Origin: Pseudomonadota bacterium
Lineage (GTDB): Bacteria > Pseudomonadota > Gammaproteobacteria > Steroidobacterales > Steroidobacteraceae
Reading direction: 5' to 3'
Length of the DNA: 64,000 bases
Assembly (NCBI GenBank): GCA_018241505.1
Contig: JAFEDS010000017.1
Coordinates: 124,001-188,000, forward strand
How positions within the stretch are numbered: the first letter of the stretch is position 1; each line of letters begins with the position of its first letter. The notes beneath the pieces were generated by a model. The model searched no databases. It was not told the origin of the DNA and was given only the letters and a program-made list of their open reading frames with translations. This document shows, one piece after another, positions 24,423-31,659 of this stretch. Position numbers and translations under genes: made by a program.

Positions 24423-25125
24423 AGCCATCGCAGTGCTCCTGCTGCTGACAGTGCTTCCGATCCGGGCAGCGCCCGTGGGGCAAGCACCGAGCCGCGCTGA
24501 CATCCAACACGCTCTCGAGGCCGTCAAAACCGACCCGAACCTCGCGCCGGAAAAAACCATCCGCACTCTCAAATGGGTGCGGACATCCGATCCCGAGCCC
24601 GACCGGCCCACCGGCTCCCTGCAATGGCTGGTGGAGCTCATGAGCTGGTTTGCACAATCGGCGCGCGTGGTCGTCTGGGTGGCAGTGGCGCTGGTGGCCG
24701 GACTGTTGGTTGTGTTTGTGCTGCGCCTGTTGAAGGAACGCTCGCCGACCATGGGCCCGCGGCGGATGGCCATCCCGACCCACGTCCAGGACCTGGATAT
24801 CCGCCCGGAGAGCTTGCCCGACAATATCGGCGCCGCCGCGCGTGAGCTTTGGGACAGCGGCGATCACCGCGCCTCCCTGTCGCTTCTGTACCGTGGCTTG
24901 CTTTCGCGTCTCGTGCACGTCCACAACGTGCCGATCCGCGACTCGAGTACCGAAGGCGATACTCTGCAACTGACGGCCACGCGGCTTCGCGACGAGAAGC
25001 AGGACTACGTGAGCCGGCTCATCCGGATCTGGCAGCACGCAGTGTACGGCGGCCAACAGCCTGAGGCCGAGGCCATCTACGTGCTGTGCGATGAGTTCGC
25101 CCCCGCGTTGGATCCAGCGCCATGA
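24406..25125 (+). CDS. DUF4129-type single-pass membrane protein
   Basis: A 239-residue exported protein. The signal or anchor is LLLLTVLPIRAAP near residues 10-23, followed by a periplasmic stretch of about 55 residues. The second membrane helix is at about residues 87-108 and a cytosolic C-terminal DUF4129 domain follows (GAAARELWDSGDHRASLSLLYRGLLSRLVH, parts quoted). GTG 24406 overlaps the preceding gene by 17 bp. DUF4129 proteins usually accompany MoxR/DUF58 genes in this order, consistent with an envelope or chaperone role. Confidence 0.82.
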   Translation: MRSRLKAIAVLLLLTVLPIRAAPVGQAPSRADIQHALEAVKTDPNLAPEKTIRTLKWVRTSDPEPDRPTGSLQWLVELMSWFAQSARVVVWVAVALVAGLLVVFVLRLLKERSPTMGPRRMAIPTHVQDLDIRPESLPDNIGAAARELWDSGDHRASLSLLYRGLLSRLVHVHNVPIRDSSTEGDTLQLTATRLRDEKQDYVSRLIRIWQHAVYGGQQPEAEAIYVLCDEFAPALDPAP

Positions 25126-26270
25126 AGCGCGAATACCTGGTCTGGCTGATTGTGGCCCTCGGGCTGGCAGGCCTGGTGACCTGGGTGGCGCGCAACACCT
25201 ACTGGACCGATGAAAAGGTTTCGCTGCCTCCCAAGGGCGAGGCGGCCGTCAACCCGTTCTACATCCGGGAAAAATTCGCGGCGGCACTCGGCGCCCGCCC
25301 CTGGTGGGCGCGCCGCTTCAAGCTGCCCCCGGCCCAGGGCGTGGCGTTTGTTTCGATGTTGAATTGGGACCTCATGACGGACCGGCGCGAGCAGTTCGAG
25401 CGCTGGGTCGAATCCGGCGGGCGGCTGGTGGTCGATGGGACGTTGATTGGCTCGACGGAAGTCTTCGAGAAATGGAGCGGCATCAGCCGTGCGGCACGCC
25501 ACACGCCAAAAAAGAAACCCACGCGATTCGAGGATTGCAAGAAGCTGATTGAAGCAGGCACGCACGATTCCTACATCGGGTGCGGGACGCAGTCGATCCA
25601 GGCGCTCGAGTCCACACGCAAGCTCGAGTGGGCGCTGCGCGATGAGAATTCCGATCTCGACGCCGCCCGGGTACGAATCGGACGTGGTAGCGTCACGGTG
25701 CTCACCGGGGCTCCCTTCACCGGCCGCACTCTGTTTGCCGATGACAACGGCATGCTGTTTGTCGCGGCCACTCAACTGCGCCGCGGCGATATCGTTCACT
25801 TCTTTGCGGAATCCGACCAGGATTCGCTGTTGGAACTGGCTTGGGAGCTGGGTTGGCCGGTGATCTGTGTGCTCGTGGCTGGATTGGTATTGGCGATCTG
25901 GCGCGGCAGTGTGCGCTTCGGACCCATGGCTCCGGCCACGCAGACCGCACGCCGCTCGCTGGCGGAACAGATTCGCGGCACCGGCCGATTCACGCTGCGG
26001 ATCGGAAGTGGCGCGGCCCTGCATGCCGCCACCGCGCGCGCCTTGAATGAGGTTGCCGCCCGCTACATCAACTCTTACGAGACGCTTCCCGGAGCCGAAC
26101 GCATGCAGGCCCTGGAGAAGGCGACCGGTTTCGAATCGAGCTCGCTCGCCGCGGCTCTCCAACTTTCCGGCCCCGGTCGAGCGGAGCATATGCGCGCCGA
26201 CCTGGAGCTGCTCGAGGCGGCACGCCGCCGCATTCTGCTGAAGCACATGAGGCCCCGACATGGAAATTGA
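25122..26270 (+). CDS. DUF4350 domain membrane protein
   Basis: A 382-residue protein with an N-terminal helix (about residues 6-24), a periplasmic DUF4350 domain and a second helix near residues 247-265. RREQFERWVESGGRLVVDG is the family motif at about residues 87-105. A cytosolic tail of about 110 residues carries two helices rich in Arg and Glu. ATG 25122 overlaps the DUF4129 stop as ATGA. Its 3' end overlaps the MoxR start by 11 bp. The periplasmic domain is thought to be a binding or sensing part of the MoxR-linked machine. Confidence 0.85.
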   Translation: MKREYLVWLIVALGLAGLVTWVARNTYWTDEKVSLPPKGEAAVNPFYIREKFAAALGARPWWARRFKLPPAQGVAFVSMLNWDLMTDRREQFERWVESGGRLVVDGTLIGSTEVFEKWSGISRAARHTPKKKPTRFEDCKKLIEAGTHDSYIGCGTQSIQALESTRKLEWALRDENSDLDAARVRIGRGSVTVLTGAPFTGRTLFADDNGMLFVAATQLRRGDIVHFFAESDQDSLLELAWELGWPVICVLVAGLVLAIWRGSVRFGPMAPATQTARRSLAEQIRGTGRFTLRIGSGAALHAATARALNEVAARYINSYETLPGAERMQALEKATGFESSSLAAALQLSGPGRAEHMRADLELLEAARRRILLKHMRPRHGN

Positions 26271-27234
26271 AGCCAGTACAATCACCCGGGCCGCCGAGCT
26301 GCTCGAACGCCTGAAAGCGGCGATCGGTCAGGCTGTGGTCGGACAGGCGGATGTCATCGAGCAGGTGGTCATCTGCCTTGCCGCCTCGGGACACGTACTC
26401 ATCGAGGGCGTACCCGGACTCGGCAAGACCCTGCTGGTGCGAGCGCTGGCACAAGCACTTTCCCTGGCACACGGGCGCGTGCAGTTCACACCCGACATGA
26501 TGCCCTCGGACATCATTGGCCACGCCGTGCTCGATCCAACCTCACACGAGCTGCGGATCGTGCGCGGCCCCGTCTTCACCCACATACTACTGGGCGATGA
26601 AATCAACCGCGCGCCGGCCAAGACCCAAAGCGCGCTGTTGGAAGTCATGCAGGAGTACCAGGTAACCCTGGAAGGCCAGAGCATCCCGTTACCGAAGCCT
26701 TTCATGGTGCTGGCCACCCAGAATCCGGTCGAAACCGAAGGCACCTATCCGCTGCCCGAAGCACAGTTGGACCGGTTCCTGTTCAAAGTCGAAATCGGCT
26801 ATCCCTCGCTCGCCGAGGAAGTGGGCGTGGTGGTGCGCGCGACGGCCAATCAGGCCGGCAATGAGCTGCCCCTGTCGGAAGTCAAACCCGTGCTCAACGA
26901 ACGAGCGGTCCTCAGCCTGCAACAGATCATTGCCCACCAGAAAGTCGACGAGCAGGTGATCGACTACGCCGTGCGGTTGACGCGCGCGACCCGCGAGTGG
27001 GCCGGATTTGCAATGGGAGCCGGCTCGCGCGGTGCGCTGGCGCTCGTTAGAGGTGCCCGGGCCTACTCAATCATGCAAGGCCGCAACTATGTGGTACCCG
27101 ATGACATCAAGAAAATAGCGCTGCCGGCATTGCGACATCGGATCGCACTGGCGCCGGAAGCCATGTTGGAGGGGCGCAAACCCAACGACCTGCTGGCCGC
27201 TGTTGTTGAGAACGTTCCGGCTCCGCGTGCCTGA
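26260..27234 (+). CDS. MoxR family AAA+ ATPase
   Basis: A 324-residue cytosolic AAA+ ATPase. The Walker A motif GVPGLGKT has Lys56. Walker B is in LLGDEINRAPAKTQSALLEVM (about residues 110-130, parts quoted). Sensor 1 is FMVLATQNPVE. The MoxR lid includes AMGAGSRGALALVRGARAYS near residues 245-264. MoxR ATPases act as chaperones for complex assembly together with VWA or DUF58 partners. The DUF58 gene follows after 6 bp. Confidence 0.95.
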   Translation: MEIEASTITRAAELLERLKAAIGQAVVGQADVIEQVVICLAASGHVLIEGVPGLGKTLLVRALAQALSLAHGRVQFTPDMMPSDIIGHAVLDPTSHELRIVRGPVFTHILLGDEINRAPAKTQSALLEVMQEYQVTLEGQSIPLPKPFMVLATQNPVETEGTYPLPEAQLDRFLFKVEIGYPSLAEEVGVVVRATANQAGNELPLSEVKPVLNERAVLSLQQIIAHQKVDEQVIDYAVRLTRATREWAGFAMGAGSRGALALVRGARAYSIMQGRNYVVPDDIKKIALPALRHRIALAPEAMLEGRKPNDLLAAVVENVPAPRA

Positions 27235-27240
27235 GTATCG

Positions 27241-28593
27241 ATGAAGCTCATCCCTTCGCAACGCGTGTTCATCGTTCTGGCCTGCATCGCACTGGCCGCG
27301 CTCGCAGCCTTGGTCGCAGGAGTCGAAGTCACGGACGTTGCCCTACCAACCCTCGCCGGGCTCGCTCTGTTGGGGGTCGTTACCTGCGCGGACTACCTGA
27401 CTTCCAGGCGTGCGTGGCGAAGCTCCGTTGTACGTTTGTCGCGCAATGCGCCCCCGGCCTTTGCCTTGGGTGCCCGGCGACCTGTCTCCTTGAGTTTCGA
27501 AGTCGAAGGCCCCTTCAAGTGGCAAGGCCAGGTGCATGACGACGTCGATCCCAGCTTCCACTTCGAGGGTCTGCCCGCAGCCTTGGAGCTGTTACCCGGC
27601 AAGCGGATCGAGGTCACCTACGAGGTCACACCGACCCGGCGCGGCGAAGCGCTTTTCGGCGCGGCACAGTTGCGGCTACAATCGCGATGGGGTTGGTGTG
27701 AGCTGTTGGAACGGCTCGGCCCGGCCCAGGCGCGGCGCGTCTATCCCGACTTCGCCCAGATCGCACGCTACGCCTGGCTCGCCGGCGACCGGCGCCTGCA
27801 GGAAATCGGCATCAAAACGTATCAGCAACGCGGCGAAGGAACCGACTTCAAGCAGCTCGCGGAATACCGGTACGGAGATCCCGTGCGCCATATCGACTGG
27901 AAGGCCACCCTGCGGCGCGGACTGCCCATCATTCGAGAATTTCAGGACGAGCGCGACCAGTGCATCCTGCTGCTGATCGATTGCGGCCGGCGCATGCGCG
28001 CCGATGACAGGCAGGATGGCGTCGGCACTTCGCACTTCGACCAGGTGTTGAATGCAGTCATGCTGCTGTCATACGTGGCCCTGCACCAGGGCGATGCGGT
28101 CGGTGCCTTGACGTTCGGTACGCCGCCGGGCGCGCAGAAGTCCTTCGCCCCGGAAAAGGGCGTGCACACTCTGAACGCTTTGATGAGCGAACTGTATGGG
28201 GTCCAACCCACACCCACCCATTCCGACTACGTCTCTGCCGCCCTCAACCTGTTGAAGCGCTATCACAAGCGCGCACTCGTCATCATCATCACAAACTTCC
28301 GTGACGAGGACAGCAGTGAACTGGGTTACGCGCTGCGCCTGCTGCGGTCGCGCCATCTCGTCATGCTCGCGAGCCTGCGCGAACGTATCGTCGGGCAGTT
28401 GATGTCACAACCCATGAACACCGCGGATGCCATGTTGGACATTGCCAGCGCGCATTTGTACGAACAGTCGCGGCGCGATGCATTCAACAGGCTGGCGGAC
28501 CGCGGTCCTCTGAGCATCGATGCCGAGCCGGACCAGCTCGGTATCCAACTCGTCAACCGCTACCACGCAGTAAAGCGCGCAGGCATGATTTAG
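27241..28593 (+). CDS. DUF58 domain protein (MoxR partner, VWA-like)
   Basis: A 450-residue protein with two N-terminal membrane helices (about residues 9-27 and 34-52), a cytosolic beta region and a DUF58 core. The hallmark is EYRYGDPVRHIDWKATLRRG at about residues 217-236 (quoted within 20 residues). ILLLIDCGRRM opens the VWA-like fold. It is the last gene of the coupled operon. Its final 41 bp overlap the 3' end of the convergent subtilisin-like gene. Confidence 0.93.
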   Translation: MKLIPSQRVFIVLACIALAALAALVAGVEVTDVALPTLAGLALLGVVTCADYLTSRRAWRSSVVRLSRNAPPAFALGARRPVSLSFEVEGPFKWQGQVHDDVDPSFHFEGLPAALELLPGKRIEVTYEVTPTRRGEALFGAAQLRLQSRWGWCELLERLGPAQARRVYPDFAQIARYAWLAGDRRLQEIGIKTYQQRGEGTDFKQLAEYRYGDPVRHIDWKATLRRGLPIIREFQDERDQCILLLIDCGRRMRADDRQDGVGTSHFDQVLNAVMLLSYVALHQGDAVGALTFGTPPGAQKSFAPEKGVHTLNALMSELYGVQPTPTHSDYVSAALNLLKRYHKRALVIIITNFRDEDSSELGYALRLLRSRHLVMLASLRERIVGQLMSQPMNTADAMLDIASAHLYEQSRRDAFNRLADRGPLSIDAEPDQLGIQLVNRYHAVKRAGMI

Positions 28594-30457
28594 GCGTGAG
28601 CGTCAGCAGGAGCAACAGTGCGAGTGTCCAGCCGTTCATCGAACCACCACCCCCTCCTCCCGAGCTGGGGGGCGGGGCCGCAGGGGGCGCCGGCGGCGGA
28701 GTGGGTGTTGAGTTGGCAGGCGGGGCCGCCGGGTTACCTGCGATTGAGATCGCAACGTTCAACGCGCTGATCGCATCGATCCGGCCGAAACCGAAAGTGC
28801 CGTCGGGAACCACGCTGCCGAGTGGAACGGCTCCCTTGGTCAACACGTTGACGAGTTGAGATGCATTGAACGCGGGATAGCCCGCACGAATCAGCGCCGC
28901 GACGGCCGCGGCATTCGGCGCTGCCGCGGACGTGCCATAGAAGTTGCCGTCTGGAAACAGACTGCCCGCAAAGTAAGTGCCTGCCGCATCGACCTTGATG
29001 CCATCGGGCGCCACCAGCACGGGCGCCTGGATCTGCGACTGAGTGGGGAAGGTGAGCGTTGCCGGCCCCAGACTGCTGAAGGACTCGATCTTGTTGCCGA
29101 CGCCGTCCGAACCGTTGACCGCGCCGACCGAGACCACACCGCTTGCGAATGCCTGGGGCGTAACAACGCTGCCGGTCGTGGACTTGGACAAGGAAGTGAG
29201 CCCGTCACCGCCAATCCACAGCTTCAGAAACTTTCCCTGCGCGGAGTTGTCCGGCGTCGCTATGTACAGCTTGTAGGAGGCGCCCGTGAAGGACACGTTC
29301 TGTGAGATCAGGTTGTCGCTGGCGGACCCTGCCGACAGGCAGCCCTGTGTGTTGCTGGCTGTATCGATCCAGATCAAATCGAATTTGCTGCTGTTCTGAT
29401 TGGGCGGGTCGGCCCAGGAGAAGGCAACCGGGACATTCGCCGCCTGCGACAGGGTCAGGACTTCGTTGGGATCTCCACCGAAATGCGCCACGTAGTTGTC
29501 TGTCTGTGTGCCACAGGTGAGGGGCTGCTGGCCCAGCGTCGACAGCGGCACCGGGGTGTAGCTGCCTTCCCAATAGCTGCCGTTGTAGTTGCCGGCAGCC
29601 GTGAACAACACCACGGATGGATTTTGTGTCAGTAGTTGCTCGACTGCCTGAACCTCGGAGCTGTCGGAAGACAACAGGTCCTGCTGCGGAAAAATAATGT
29701 CATCCACGAGGATGGTGGCGCCCGCCGAAATCATCTGGCTCAGGCAGGATGTGTATTCGACGTACGTAGCCGGTCCACAGTAGGTCAACGACGCGCCTGG
29801 GGCCACCGCATGGATTTCTTCCAGCAAGGCGGTGCCTTCGTCACCCGACGGAGCGGTCCCGCCGTGCGCGGGATTCACCACCTGGACAGCGGGCAGCTCG
29901 CCGCGTCCCTGGATGAGTTTGATATTGGAGATGCCGGCTGACTGCACGCCCACTTGGACGCCCGTGCCGTTCAGGCCGGTCGTCGCAACAAACTCATCGG
30001 CGTGCATGATGGTCACGCCATTCGCGTTGATGGCCGTGGCGGCCGGGCTTGCCGCGGGTGTCGCCTTGATTGACGGAAAGATAGCGTAGGACGGCAAGGA
30101 CACACGATTGACACCAGTCACCGTGGCAATCTGCGCGAGTCGATCCGGCGCGACCCAGCCCTCGATCACACAGTAGCGGGCAAGTTTGATCGACGTACTG
30201 ACGGACAGGTGGGTCTCAATCTGGGATTCAGCGACAGCGGAACAGTCGTAATGAACGTCGGCCTGCACCCAGCCCCGGGCGTTGAATCGCGCCACTGGCG
30301 ATGCCGATCGGCTCGCGGGGGGCGCGTCATAGACAGCCAGCAGCCTGGAGGCAACCCGCGACCTCCAGGCATCGGCGGCCGCAGCCGGGCCGACCCAGGC
30401 TGTGCCAACAACGCCCAGGCCGATCAACAGCCCCGCGACTGAATGCCTCCCTCCCAT
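28553..30457 (-). CDS. Exported subtilisin-like (S8/S53) protein with altered catalytic site
   Basis: A 634-residue exported protein with a signal peptide of about 28 residues. A subtilase-fold core spans about residues 160-570. The serine motif GTSAAAPNAA gives Ser510, and the oxyanion Asn is Asn290 in FTAAGN. At the usual Asp position the sequence reads GVQSAG (Ala174 where related proteins have Asp). At the His position, DEGT has Glu207, as in a sedolisin-like subgroup of the superfamily. The C-terminus is Pro-rich, then SSGGGGGGS, a hydrophobic helix and an Arg-containing tail, similar to a GlyGly-CTERM sorting signal. It may be a weakly active or binding-only relative. The start codon sits in a 14-bp palindrome. 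Confidence 0.85.
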   Translation of the reverse strand: MGGRHSVAGLLIGLGVVGTAWVGPAAAADAWRSRVASRLLAVYDAPPASRSASPVARFNARGWVQADVHYDCSAVAESQIETHLSVSTSIKLARYCVIEGWVAPDRLAQIATVTGVNRVSLPSYAIFPSIKATPAASPAATAINANGVTIMHADEFVATTGLNGTGVQVGVQSAGISNIKLIQGRGELPAVQVVNPAHGGTAPSGDEGTALLEEIHAVAPGASLTYCGPATYVEYTSCLSQMISAGATILVDDIIFPQQDLLSSDSSEVQAVEQLLTQNPSVVLFTAAGNYNGSYWEGSYTPVPLSTLGQQPLTCGTQTDNYVAHFGGDPNEVLTLSQAANVPVAFSWADPPNQNSSKFDLIWIDTASNTQGCLSAGSASDNLISQNVSFTGASYKLYIATPDNSAQGKFLKLWIGGDGLTSLSKSTTGSVVTPQAFASGVVSVGAVNGSDGVGNKIESFSSLGPATLTFPTQSQIQAPVLVAPDGIKVDAAGTYFAGSLFPDGNFYGTSAAAPNAAAVAALIRAGYPAFNASQLVNVLTKGAVPLGSVVPDGTFGFGRIDAISALNVAISIAGNPAAPPANSTPTPPPAPPAAPPPSSGGGGGGSMNGWTLALLLLLTLTPKSCLRALLRGSG

Positions 30458-30478
30458 GGGAGGCTATTCTGCCATTTG

Positions 30479-30991
30479 TCAGTTGTGTGGCACGAAATCA
30501 ATATACGGCGTGCTCACCTTGCCGCCGGGAACCACTGGCGCCGGAGCCGGCACGCCCGCCGGGCCGAGGGAGCGGATGTAACGGTAGATATCAATCAGGT
30601 CCTGATCGCTCATCTCACGCAGGCTGAACCAGGGCATTGGCGGCCGGCGTTCGGCGCGCGCGTAGACGAGCCACTGGGCTTCAGTCATGGATTGCACGGT
30701 CAAGCGCAGGTTCGCGGGATAAGAAACGCCCCAGGGCCCCTGAAAGCCGACGGCCGACCCCGTCAGCCAGTTGGCCGGAGGCGCGTGCCCCCCGTTCTGT
30801 GCATGGCCCGGTGTGTGACAATCGTGGCAGCCCGTTATGGTAACGAGGTAGCGGCCGTGCGAGATTGATCCATCCTGCGGGGCGTGCGACCCAGCCGGCC
30901 CCGCCGGGCCCGCGATGGACACGGTAACCGCGGCGACAGCGATGGCTGCCAGGGTGATGACGGCCGCAGTGGTGGCAGACGGGATCTTCAT
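30479..30991 (-). CDS. Exported monohaem cytochrome c
   Basis: A 170-residue exported electron carrier. It begins at ATG 30991 behind AGGAG. A signal or anchor helix spans residues 8-28. The single haem attachment motif is CHDCH (Cys55, Cys58, His59). A Met in RRPPMPWFSLREM near residues 128-140 is a likely sixth ligand. It is divergent from the ECF sigma factor at 31062 with 70 bp between. No oxidase or dehydrogenase partner lies next to it, although some flavoproteins occur elsewhere in the window. Confidence 0.88.
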   Translation of the reverse strand: MKIPSATTAAVITLAAIAVAAVTVSIAGPAGPAGSHAPQDGSISHGRYLVTITGCHDCHTPGHAQNGGHAPPANWLTGSAVGFQGPWGVSYPANLRLTVQSMTEAQWLVYARAERRPPMPWFSLREMSDQDLIDIYRYIRSLGPAGVPAPAPVVPGGKVSTPYIDFVPHN

Positions 30992-31061
30992 CGGACGCTC
31001 CTGCAAGTGGTTGATACAGGGGAGAACGCGCAAATGCGCTAAGATCCGGCTCATAAAAATT

Positions 31062-31658
31062 ATGAGTACCCCGGATACGCAGGACCGCCCCGTGACCCGG
31101 CTGCTGGTGCAGTGGAGCGGCGGCAATGAGGCGGCCCTCGGCGAGCTCACTGCCCTGCTCTACCGGGAACTGCGGTCCCTGGCCCAGCGCCATTTGCGGC
31201 GCGAGCGCGCCAACCACACCATTCAACGGACCGCCCTGGTGCACGAAGCATTTGTCCGGCTGATCAACCAGCAGTCCGTTGACTGGCGCAGCCGGGGGCA
31301 TTTCTTCGCGCTTGCCTCCACTCTCATGCGCCGGATCCTCGTCGATCACGCCCGCGCACGCCTTTCCTCCAAACGGGGCGGCGGTCAACCGGTGGAGAGC
31401 CTCGAAGAAATCCCCGAGGGTTTGGAGTTGGTGGCCGAGAGCGCCGACCCCGACGAGGACATCACCGCAATCGATGCGGCGCTGACCCGGTTGGCTGCCA
31501 TCGATGACCGGCAGGTAGAAATTGTCCAGATGCGCTACTTCGGTGGTTTGACCATTGAAGAGACCGCCCAGGCTCTCGACATCTCGGAAGCAACCGTGAA
31601 ACGCGAGTGGACGCTCGCGCGGGCATGGTTGAAACGTGAGCTTTCCAAGGGACGCTGA
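31062..31658 (+). CDS. ECF sigma factor (PF07638-like, kinase-linked)
   Basis: A 198-residue sigma factor of the group usually paired with Ser/Thr kinases. Sigma-2 is in YRELRSLAQRHLRRERANH and sigma-4 in MRYFGGLTIEETAQALDISEATVKREW (parts quoted). ATG 31062 lies in an A/T-rich stretch directly after CATAAAAAT. The kinase gene starts 2 bp after its stop. It probably drives a kinase-controlled regulon; no target promoter could be identified by eye. Confidence 0.9.
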   Translation: MSTPDTQDRPVTRLLVQWSGGNEAALGELTALLYRELRSLAQRHLRRERANHTIQRTALVHEAFVRLINQQSVDWRSRGHFFALASTLMRRILVDHARARLSSKRGGGQPVESLEEIPEGLELVAESADPDEDITAIDAALTRLAAIDDRQVEIVQMRYFGGLTIEETAQALDISEATVKREWTLARAWLKRELSKGR

Positions 31659-31659
31659 C

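Noticed and set aside
25077-26285. 402-codon minus-strand open frame opposite the DUF4350 gene
   Set aside because: Overlaps coupled operon genes on the plus strand and shows no domain.
30447-30466. 14-bp palindrome CCTCCCATGGGAGG around the start codon of the subtilisin-like gene
   Set aside because: Striking but its sequence follows from codons 1-4 and a nearby G-tract; no independent sign of function.
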